In this document: piece by piece, positions 10,960 to 20,960 of the stretch
Position numbering within the stretch: position 1 is the stretch's first letter
How the letters are laid out: each line of letters starts with the position of its first letter
Notes under the pieces: generated by a model
Told to the model about the DNA's origin: nothing
Seen by the model: the letters and a program-made list of their open reading frames with translations, nothing else
The model's database searches: none
DNA from: Phlegmacium glaucopus
Taxonomy: Eukaryota > Basidiomycota > Agaricomycetes > Agaricales > Cortinariaceae
Assembly: GCA_015039465.1 (NCBI GenBank)
Contig: MU130477.1
Span: 368,619-432,618, forward strand
DNA: 64,000 nt
Direction: 5' to 3'
Translations under genes and position numbers: made by a program

Positions 10960-12022
10960 GGTGCATGATCCTCCTTTATCACATGGGTGATTGAAGATGA
11001 CATTCCTGAATCTGGTATGCTTTCTATCTCTTATCAGTCTTTTTTTTACATGCATAGCACAGACCCTGCCACATCTCATTTGCAACATTGATGGTTTGAT
11101 GAATTTACTTTCAGCTTGTGTGCTTGTTATCTTGGGGAATGTCCTTGATTTCAGGACTTACCATGTGCTGAGTCAAGAAGAATACACAAAAGCAGACAAG
11201 AATCAGCAGATTCTGATCGACCATGAAATCAACATTATTCCTGTTAGTGAACAATTTGCTATTTGCTATGGCGGTGGAGTTGCTTTATGTCTCATCAACT
11301 GGATCTGCCACTGCTCTGTGATCACTGGTCCTGGAGGTGATGTTATAAGTGACTTGCCATCTCATTTTTTCATTCAGATTGCTTAAACCTTGATCAAGTA
11401 CAAAGAAGGTGCAAATGCCTCAAAGCTTGATTTGCAGGCAAAACAAACAATGTTGTAGACATTGATCCTCACATCTCTTCTTTGTGGCCAGAACAACATT
11501 TGTTACCTTCTGATTTGCTTGCACTTGTGAACCAAGATGAATATTCCATTCAGCAGCTCCCTGATGTCCAATGCAAGTGGTCAAGCCTCCCATCTGGTAT
11601 GTTTTGATTTTTGAATACATTATGCTAACTTGTAATTTGTCTCCAGATTTCTTCTATGACAGTGTTACTGGGTTAGATGAATGCTACTTCAATGCTCAAC
11701 AGGATTGTCAACTTTTGGAATCATTGCTGGTCATTCCCCAATTGAAGATGTGTTCCTCTGCAAGTCAACATTCTTCCAAGTGCACTAGATTAGGCTGACC
11801 TTTTCTTTTTTACTCTTTCCCTAAGTTTACTCATCATTTTCTGTTACCTATATAAAAACCTTTGCTTTTAATGTTATGCAATCAACTCACTGTCAACTAT
11901 TCTAAGAACCACATTAATACCCTGCACCTACCCATCTCAGTACACAACAAGGCTAATTCTCTGACACTTGCCAAACTTCAAGACACAGCCTTGTCCATGA
12001 TGCTCAAGCAAATATATATATA

Positions 12023-12647
12023 TGTTGGAATTTTTAGTAATTATGCAAGCTAAATGTATCATATATGGACCAGAGTTAGTGTTGTTGAGGCTAGCTTGAG
12101 CAATTTTAGTATTTTTCAAATAACATGACACTATGTACTTTGATTGCTTAGTGTTGGGAGATGACCCCCAGGCTTATAGGGTCCTTTATATGTGTAAATA
12201 TTCATATAATTCTATAGGATTTATTAGAATTTATATTACCATCAAGCCATTTGTCAAGTGGCTTGATGGAAATATCAATTCCAATAAATCCTATAAAATT
12301 CTATAAATATTTACACATATAGAGGACCCTATAAGCAGGGGGTCATCTCCCAACACTAAGCAATCAAAGTACATAGTGTCATGTTATTTGAAAAATACTA
12401 AAATTGCTCAAGCCAGCCTCACTAACCAGAGTAGATAGCAGGAATATTAACCAATAGCGGTAAGGGCTTGTAGATAGCAAATAAGCATAGCCATGGTCTG
12501 AATTGTATAAGTAGTAAGCCTTTGAGGATGGAATTCCTCATTGGTTTAAGCTAATACAGTGTATATTCCCTCTTCAGCTTAAGCTTCAACTCAGTTAGCG
12601 CTCTTGTCTGGAATCTGTACTTTAAGCCAACACTAGAATTTCCAACA
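12023..12647 (+). mobile_element. Solo LTR (TGTTGGAA...TTCCAACA) with ATATA duplication
   Basis: Termini TGTTGGAA and TTCCAACA are perfect inverted repeats typical of Ty1/copia LTRs, flanked by a 5-bp duplication ATATA (12018-12022 and 12648-12652). Without the nested foldback (about 12064-12430) the LTR would be about 260 bp, a usual copia LTR size. Confidence 0.8.
12064..12430. mobile_element. Foldback element nested in the LTR
   Basis: Two arms of about 180 bp are near-perfect reverse complements of each other around a short centre near 12248. They share TTGCTTAGTGTTGGGAGATG, TAGGGTCC and CATCAAGCCA stretches. The whole element could fold into one long hairpin. It has no coding capacity and lies inside the solo LTR 12023-12647. 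Confidence 0.8.
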
Positions 12648-13930
12648 ATATATCCAAATGTTATTATCAGAAGTTATGTATGCATTCAAGGTGTATATTA
12701 ATTATCCTGTCTCCTTGCACCAATCTCCAGCTATATGTTGTATGCAGTCCTGAAGCCAGCAAACATTCTAATTGGAAATAACAATCTTTATTCAGCTTCT
12801 CCCCTGAGATAGCACAGGCTCAATCGCTGGCACATTTGCACAGAAATGTAACTGCTGCAACTTTACACTATGCAACATACAAGAAAATTTGCACTGAGCA
12901 GTGCACTGAGCTCAAGGCTTTCTTACAAGTGAGTACTTCATTAATGTATTTTGGTCTCTCTGTTTAAACATTGGCCAGGACACAGCACTAGGCCATCAAG
13001 CCAAGTTGTTTGTCTGCATCCTCTCAGTTGAAAACAAAATTGATGCCTTCCAATCAGCCACACTGGCTTACCAGGTATTGGATGAATTGAAGGTATGAAT
13101 TCCAACTTGTCCTCAATGTCCTCAATGCTAAACTTTTTTATGAAGACTAACATAAACAACTATGCTGTTGCTGTCTTGCTGTCAGTGAATATAAGTGCTT
13201 ACAAGGGTGATATCCCTCACAACCACATAACCTTGTATGCATTCTACCTATCATATGAGTCTTATAATTATTCTTTCTTCAGAAGATACTCAAGCAGTAT
13301 TGATTTGATTTGCTGATGGGCATTGAACATGACTACTCAAATTTGGAGAAGATTACAACCTCTGTTAGCTATTCGCTCACTCAAAGTCAGGTGAGAGTCA
13401 AGAAACTTGTACATATAATTATGAAGATAATCAAAAATGCTTACTCCTTGTTTTTTATAGATACAAGATAGCATAACTCAAAACACCAATGTATTCACCC
13501 TTGCACAGGTCATTGTCCATCACCCTGTCACCCAACTGTTCAGCTTTGTTCCAGCATTGCACTCATGGTAAGCATCAAGTTGTTCTTTTTGCAAATGCTA
13601 CCACCTGAACAATGTTAGCATGCAATTCATCAAGAGTGCAATGGGGGCAAAAAGTATTGGAATCTTATTGACCAATGCCTTGCATTAGTATGCAGACTGG
13701 GAATCTAATGCTGCTAAGGCGGCAAGGTGCATATTGTCTCTTGGTTCCCCTTCCATGATAATACACTCACATCCTAATACATATGCAGGGCATTCAGGGA
13801 TATCCTCAAGACTGATAGAGATACTTATGGCATGGGTGAAGATTATGAGATAGGAGATGTTGTTGCTGATGACTGGCAGCAGAGGGTCAATGATGTTGTT
13901 GCTGGGATATAGCAGATGTGGTGTCATAAC

Positions 13931-14549
13931 AATTGCAGGGCCTATTAGACATATTTTTTCTTTTCATGAATGAACATGTCACATTACCAGCCAATTTTCA
14001 CCCATGAGAACCAATAATGGACTGGAATTTGTAACACATAATTGCCCCCTACTTCACATAGTGTATAGCCTGTTAGGGAACAAGACTGTGTCAAGGACAA
14101 TCCAAGACACAGGCCAGGTAGTACTCAGTCACACTAGTGGAGAACCCTGTAAGTGTTGTTATTGACCAAGGTGCAGATCCTGTATCTGCACCTTAACTAT
14201 TTATAGTAAGGTACATGGTCTGTTCACTTGTATGTACATGTGTGTATAGTGATAAGGATCAGTCATGTAATACTAAACTACTAAGCAGATAGCTGACTGG
14301 GCATGTGACTAAGGCATAATGACTAAGACTATGGATCTAGGTCCAGGAGATGGGTAAGGGTAGGCACTAGGGTAGCAAGCTCATGATGGGATGTCACATG
14401 GTGACAGAGGGTGTTGGGTAGTGCCATAGGTCTAGGCAGTAGCATAGGGTAATTGTATGATGGGTGGGATCAATAGATGGGTGGTGCTTATGCATAAGAC
14501 TGGGAGGCATTGAAATGACTACTCAGGGATGATAGAGAAAATAGGACTT
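13931..14549. other. Spacer with perfect hairpin
   Basis: No gene seen. An 11-bp perfect stem (AAGGTGCAGAT / ATCTGCACCTT, 5-nt loop) lies at 14168-14194. The remainder is repeat-like with no clear boundary. Confidence 0.4.
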
Positions 14550-15806
14550 TTGGAGATATAAAATCTCTACTCAATCTTATACTCAATCAGCTCTGTGTAA
14601 AAGATGCATTCAGGTTTCCTGGAAAGTTTAACCATTCCAAAATTAAGAAATTCAATTCAATTGGTGCTACACAGAAAATAAATGATTTGGATCAATTTTA
14701 AAGTGTGATCAAACTTTTGAATGAGTTTTGCAATGTATGGCTTGCACCAACAGTCTAGCAAGAAGTTCCTTAAATCTTCTAGATTGATTTTCAACAAAAT
14801 ATTGTGCACAGACAAGCCCAAGGCCTAATGTGACTTAAACAACCAAAATTGAACACACTAAGGGACTCCTGTACCCTTGCTGTGACTAACAAAAACACCA
14901 ACTTAACACCTCAACAACACTCACAAGCTTTTTGTGACACTGTGACAAAGTCACAAAAACTCGTACTCAAATATAATTGACTTGGACTAAATCAAATAAT
15001 ATTTCTGCACCTCTTGTACACCTCAGAGAATTCAATAGTCTACTTTTCCTTGACCCACTTGCTAATTTCCAGCACTGGTTCAGAGCTGTACTCAATAGTA
15101 AATGTGGGGGGGGAAGCAAGAAGTACTAAAATCTACTGTAACTACAGTTCTGGTTGCCTTTATATACATACAAATATTTACAAAAGGGGAAATAGCTAGA
15201 AAAGTCTTTATACAATCTCTTTGAAACAAATGATACAGCTGCCAGAGACAGGTAGATTAATTAATTGATTGATACTCTGGGCTACTCTGGGTTTGTGATT
15301 AATTATTATCACTCCCACATCACCTCTGAGCCCAGAGTTATATTTGTTTCATATGTCTATCATTTATTGCACAATTTCCAATGATTTTCGGAACATTCCA
15401 AAAATTTCCCATGGTATAAATCTTAACCATTTGGCCTCATATGAGTGCTGTTTTGGAACTCCAAGTGATTCTCCCATGGTATAAGTTTGGCATGCTCTGT
15501 GTGATTTTGCCCCCTGTGTTTAGGTACTGTTTCTGTACAATATAGAGTTATCATGGAGTTTATGGTTTTAACTCTTGACTATATAATCTTGTAGCAGTGA
15601 ATAAATAGTCATTTGACCATATTCAAAAACTACTAAGTGTTTGAGTCAACAGAAACAGTAATTAGCAGTTGTAGGGCATACAACTCCAATTCTGTTATTT
15701 AATTATCAGTTGTATTTAACAGTTGGGTGCAATTATTAATTTAATAATGCTGAAATAATAGACAAAATTTGCAAAATCCATGCATATGCAATTTTAAGTC
15801 ATATCA
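14550..15806 (-). repeat. Repeat A, copy 3 (inverted, diverged)
   Basis: Reads as the reverse complement of 35825-37110. It starts TGATATGACTT at 15806, shares GTCTATTATTTCAGCAT, then GGTGCAAGCCATA, and GATCCAAAT blocks in the same order. More diverged than copies 1 and 2. Confidence 0.65.
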
Positions 15807-15985
15807 GCATAGGGTACCAAAGGGAGGTCCCCTGACATAGCCCACTACAAAGACAGACAACATCTCAATATACACAAATAGCTGGGCTGTTGAAAAACAT
15901 CACAAGGGTGTGGTTGAATGTGTCACCTTTAGTACAGCATTGACGTGGAAATCATTCACAAGTGTGATATTAAGTGTATGTTTGT

Positions 15986-16759
15986 TAGGGATGCTGAAGT
16001 TTGGTTCTGAACCAGTCCAGAGAACCAGAACCAACCAAACCAAACCAAGTATCTGGTTTGGTTCTGGTTCTGGTTCAGCCTCAGCCATCTGGTTCTGGTT
16101 CTGGTTCTTGATTGGCCAGAAATCTGAGAACCAGTTCTGAACTGGTTCAAACCATTCTGAACCACTATATCCCCAGGCAAACATTTAAGTGATATATTTA
16201 CCTATTTGCATTATTTTACAGGTTAAATGGCCACAATGTACCTGTATCTGTAATGAAAATATTTATTCAAGTCACCAACACAATATATTTCCAATCAGAA
16301 GTACATCATTTTTTGGTCTGGCATAGTACATAATCAATAATATGTCTCATTTACTTTATAACTTCAGGTTTTATTAATATTAATATACTCCTATTGCAAG
16401 AATCCAATTCAAAGTTGTCACTAGTTGGCAAAATGATTTAGTAGTATTTTCTTCTTTTCATGTTTACTTTTAGTGATGTTATAGTTATAACACCAATACT
16501 ACAAACTTCTGGCCTCAAATTTCAAGATATATTTATTTCTAAGAAATAAGATGTAATTTTAGAAAATAAAATTTAAAATGAGAATTTCTTGTCTAATTGG
16601 TGATATCCTAACAAAAGTCTATTTTTAACTGGTTCTGAACCAGAACCGAACCAAGAGAACTGGTTCTGTTGGTTCTGTTCTGGTTTTCCTAAGCAGTTCT
16701 GGTTCTGGTTCTGAGAAAATGGGTCCTGAACCGAACTGAACTGAACTTCAGCATCCCTA
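15986..16759. mobile_element. Non-autonomous hAT-type element, 774 bp
   Basis: Terminal inverted repeats TAGGGATGCTGAAGTT / AACTTCAGCATCCCTA are flanked by a perfect 8-bp duplication ATGTTTGT (15978-15985 and 16760-16767), the hAT hallmark. Both subterminal regions are packed with direct and inverted copies of the hexamer GGTTCT/AGAACC, as expected for transposase-binding clusters. No transposase is encoded; the Asn/Gln/Glu-rich ORFs here are by-products of the hexamer array. Confidence 0.9.
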
Positions 16760-16767
16760 ATGTTTGT

Positions 16768-17372
16768 TACTTCAAATGGTGGCACAGTTGAAAAATGTGG
16801 GTGCAAGACAAGAAATTTCATGACATGAGATCCAATTAGATGGCATGTAGTGTGAATTGAACAGGATGGTAGGCACATTGTGCCTAAGTCGCCTGAATTT
16901 GTGAACAGCATATCAACTTACATGTGCTAAATGATCTAAGTACACAGTGCATAGTAGTGAGTTGGATATGATGGATGGCAGATGGTTACCTGCCACTCGC
17001 TGAGGTGCCAGGATTCATGAACAACTTATACCACATTACATGTATAATGATCTACTTAGACAGTGCATACTAGCAATGAGTTGAACAAAACGCACTCGAC
17101 ATTGTTACCTACATTTGGCTCAGCTGGAAAAAATCATGAAAAGCTTATCAGATTACATGTTTTAGCGACATCAACTGTTGACACGGTGTCCAAATCTATT
17201 TGAATCTGTCGACAACGTCCTGCTCACGTTGACAAAATCTTCTAAAAATACATCAACGTCGTGTGAACTTCACGGAGCAAACACGTTTTGGCCAAATGGC
17301 GGTGTAGGCCTAAATATATTGACTTGTCAAGGCTGGTGTACATATATGTATCATCGCAAATAGGAATTAAAT
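16768..17372. other. Spacer, nothing recognised
   Basis: I see no gene or repeat structure here beyond the end of the hAT-type element; it is the 3' flank of the P450 gene. Confidence 0.4.
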
Positions 17373-19941
17373 TTAGTCAATTGGTTGCACCAACTTCACT
17401 ATCATGGGGAGCTGGGGTCGCGTGCCCTCACCGATAACTATTGGTGCTGCAAGACCGTTCATCTGCCAGAATATTTCTTTCTTCGACGGAGTGAACTCGA
17501 ATGACTCGATCAGCAACGACAAGACCACCTCTGCAGCGAATATAAATATGACAACAGAATCGTCAACGAATGTGGACAATTTGCTTACTCATTTCAAGCT
17601 GAGAAAACTTAAACCCGCTGATATAGTCTCATAGTCAGTACTTGGAAAAAACCATGTAAAACAATATACTGACATGCATGCCCTACCGCCACCAAGGAAA
17701 GTCATCCTGAGCGTATTTAAATCAAACCATGATAATTTTTTTCAATAGTACGAGTTGAACTCACAGATTGGAATAAATCCCAGGAATATGAGCCGCGGAA
17801 ACCGAGTCCGGCAAGGGGGCCAACCATCTATCCGGCTTCCATTCATAAGAATCTGGTCCCCATATTTCAGGATTTCGATTGGCAGCAAGAATTCCAACTA
17901 TGACGTTGGTATTATTTGGGATAAGCACTTCATTGATTTCTCGTCCATTCAATCCTTTGATTGAGGTTGAAACAGGAAGAACAACATCTTGCCTGGTACT
18001 ATTCCAGAATACCTAATCAGTTACCAAGATAATACAGAAGTGAACAAGGGGAGTGAATGAACGTACGTCCTCAGTACATACGGAACAGGCGGATAACTGC
18101 GCGATGGGTTTGATTATCATTAAATGGAAGGATAACAATAATACTCACAGTCTCAAAGTCTCACGGCAGACGGCATCCAGATATGGTAAAGCAGTTAGCT
18201 CGTCATACTCAAGGTTTCCATGACGATTCCTTGCATCCACAATTTCTTGGCGGAGTTTGCTTTGGACATCCTGGTGGATTGACAAGAGGTGTAGTATACG
18301 GGCGAGTGCGCTAGAAGTAGTATCCATTGCGGTGAAAGTTAACACACTACTTGGGTCAGACATTGTGTGGCAAACATAAAATTTGACACCTACGTCATCT
18401 GGGCGAGTAACTCTTCCTTTGACATCTTATCTTCCTCAGATGCACTCATATTTTCTCTCACTATACAACTAATGAGTCAAATACACTTATGTCAAACGAT
18501 CAGGTGATACGCACTCAAAATGCTCATAATATCTTTGCCTTGGCCGATCTGTCGAGTAACGGCTTCATCTTCTTCCTCCAGCGCCTTCTTTGCCTCGAAA
18601 ATTTCAACCGAAGTGTTATGAAGCACGTCTACGATGTCTCGGAGTTCATGGACATTCTTCCAGGGAAAAATATCCATGACAAATCGTCGAAACTTAGGTG
18701 TTCCGATCTTTAGGCATGTGGACAGGAAATAGGTTCTAGTGAACAACGTCTTGAATAACGTTGGCCTTGTATGATCGTCAGCGCGTTGTGTCAGGGAAGG
18801 GAAATAACGTGACATACATGAATAACTTGGCTGCAGTACTATATGGATGGGGGACACCGTCCTCGGTTAGCGGGTCAAACGAGTACCCAAGCCCACTTTG
18901 ACTGATCAATTCCAGTGCTGTGCGAGTCATCCAGGAAAGTACTTCAATCTAAAGCCAACGAAATGAGACGTTAAATAGCAGATTGGACAACTACCAACTT
19001 CCTGTGGCCCATCTTTGGTTCTACGGACAAAGGCATCTCGAAGCTTGGGGGACAAAACAATATTAAAACAGGCAACAAGAAATAAGATGTGAATGAAGAG
19101 AGTACCTTGTAGGAGACGTCATAGAATATCGGAACTAGAGTTTCAATCAGTAGAATCCATCTGTAAGTAAAGAGCTGTGCACACTCATTCCACGCATATG
19201 CGCAATGGAAAACACAGGGTTCAACAACTTTCTCTGCCTTCGGTGATGGTCCCCTTTGGATTAAGGTTAGGAGAAGTTTGCGTGGCAATGACGGGAAACC
19301 AATACCCAATGTTCCCAGAAGTCCGGGACCGAAATACAAGCGATTTCCCCTTGAAGTGAGATGTTAGTATGTGATCCATGAATTGATCCTTCATTGAATG
19401 GTCAATTTACTGGATAAATGACGATGTTTCTTCATATATATATTGATCCTAAGGCGATAAGCACTGGAATCATGATGAATTTAAGAGAAGCCTACTTTGA
19501 CAGTTATATGATGCAGTGCTTTCGGGTCGAATACATAAAGTTGATTTTCCTAAGGCTGCGATCAGCATCAATTGAAAGATGGAAAAGAGTAAAGCACGAA
19601 CCCCAAGGAAGGCCTTAATCTTGATAACACTTCCATCTGCGAGGCGTCATCATCCTTTTCGTGGGGAATCAAAAGATATCCATACACTTCTGTGAAATTT
19701 CTTTGTGAAATTCCCATGCATTAGTATTGAATAATTGGGGAAAAACGCCTGGAGATCGGTAGACGTTAGGAAAGCAGTTTCAAGGACGAAGGATTGAATA
19801 ACAATCACCAAATAAAAAGGATTTAGAAGGCGGGCCTGGTAGGTTGTCCAGAGCTGATTTGAAAAAGAATTCTCGTAGCACCTTCCAAAGAGCATAGAAA
19901 ATTGCATAGGCAATGACAACTTGAAGGAGGATGGGAAACAT
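17373..19941 (-). CDS. Cytochrome P450 monooxygenase, complete
   Basis: A complete fungal P450, likely an ER-bound haem monooxygenase; the substrate is unknown. I can trace 18 exons with short GT-AG introns that sum to 1644 nt (547 aa), frame-consistent from ATG 19941 to the stop at 17373. The N terminus is a hydrophobic anchor followed by LPGPPSKS. Then come KYGSVIKIKAFLG, NRLYFGPGLLGTLG and HRRQRKLLNPVFSIAHMRGM, then the I-helix TAMDTTSSAL (about 18310), ExxR in CRETLRL, the PERF-like WKPDRW, and the haem loop FLGGGRACIGFKFSQLEM (cysteine ligand present, about 17680). It shares its upstream region with a divergent small-protein gene at 20771. A close paralogue lies inverted at 62871. Confidence 0.92.
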
Positions 19942-20770
19942 AGCAGAACAATGGCAAAGGGGGATGGTGTTAGTACGAAAGTATCAAGTGCATGCCAAGA
20001 TATATATATATGCCTAGATTCCCCGGCAGAAGTGGATGCGTGGCCACCTGATACCTTCCCTATCCATGCATGATATATAGATACACACGTTCCTTTGTTT
20101 CGGAAGCTGGTTTATTGCGCATATGACTAATAGGCTATTTGAGTTTGTTCTCATTCGAAAAGCTCATCAATGACCAGGAACTGAAAGGAGCTGTACCGGT
20201 AACAAGATCGACAACTGCTGGTACAGAGCCGATGCTACGTGCTCACTGCGGCCGAATCTTGAGAGATGAAGTAGGCCTCCAGGGATAATGGATTAGGGTA
20301 GTAATTGGGAGCCGTTCACCTGGATTTCAACGACCAGTAATCAAAAGGTAGTCAGACGACCGCGCCTGACTAAGCCTTCACAAATTCATGATGATGAAAC
20401 AAGAGCCAACAGTAAACCAACTTGCAAAGAAAGCCTAAGAAACGACTCGGATAATTTCTTCCTATCTGTAGTTGACAAGGTGAAGAGTGATAAAACGTAT
20501 GTTGACTAAGATCACGTGAGGATTGCGACATCTCTAAAAATGGAAGATACAAGGTTAATTAACACGAAACACGCGTTTATTGCTGGGTCACACAATGTTG
20601 CAAAAGCGTCGCCCACAATTTGTAGTTTACAGTCACAGACACGCGAAAATGATATTTTGTAACGGAATATGTTGATTTGGGACAACTAGTTCCCAAAACG
20701 GGATCATGCCACCCCAAAAAAGGAAGATGGTCAAACATGAACATTCAACTTTCAACGTTCAACATCCATC
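19942..20770. promoter_or_regulatory. Shared divergent intergenic region, copy 1
   Basis: About 830 bp between the P450 (minus) and the small-protein gene (plus). The same sequence recurs at about 28490-29549 and, inverted, at about 61785-62870, so it was duplicated as a unit. Conserved pieces include TAGATTCCCCGGCAG, TCACGTGAGGATTGCGAC and GGGACAACTAGTTCCCAAAACG (the last holds an AACTAGTT palindrome). A TCACGTGA E-box-like palindrome and a TATATATATA tract 50 bp upstream of the P450 ATG are candidate control sites; their function is inferred only. Confidence 0.6.
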
Positions 20771-20960
20771 ATGTCCCAATCATTGTCACAATCTTTCAGC
20801 AAACTTACGGTAACACCTCTGCCGTACTCTAAGCCTGACCTTGCGAATTAGGTTACACCCGCGGCACCAACTAAAATGCAACTCCCATACCCAACATTAT
20901 CCGACGTTCATGCCTACCCTAAAGGTCGTGTCTGTTTCTACGGCTATGACATCTTACAGG

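Larger units (their letters stand above)
10960..13930 (+). pseudogene. Decayed multi-exon gene of unknown function
   Basis: Scattered protein-like stretches on the plus strand look like exons of one gene. Examples: SQEEYTKADKNQQILIDHE and a following open stretch (about 11100-11386); DIDPHISSLWPEQHLLPS then an intron at about 11600-11645 (about 11440-11798); ILSVENKIDAFQSATLAYQ (about 13010-13095); and a C-terminal AFRDILKTDRDTYGMGEDY to VVADDWQQRVNDVV before a stop at about 13908. Frames are repeatedly broken and an LTR at 12023-12647 lies inside. The acidic end recalls transposon-associated basidiomycete proteins (for example KDZ-type), but I cannot assign it. Confidence 0.35.

Noticed and set aside
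15900..16184. Asn/Gln/Glu-rich small protein
   Set aside because: Caused by the GGTTCT/AGAACC hexamer array of the hAT element; all frames give low-complexity repeats.
19650..19919. Separate 89-codon ORF at the P450 5' end
   Set aside because: It is an out-of-frame shadow; the true frame starts at ATG 19941 and splices at 19809.
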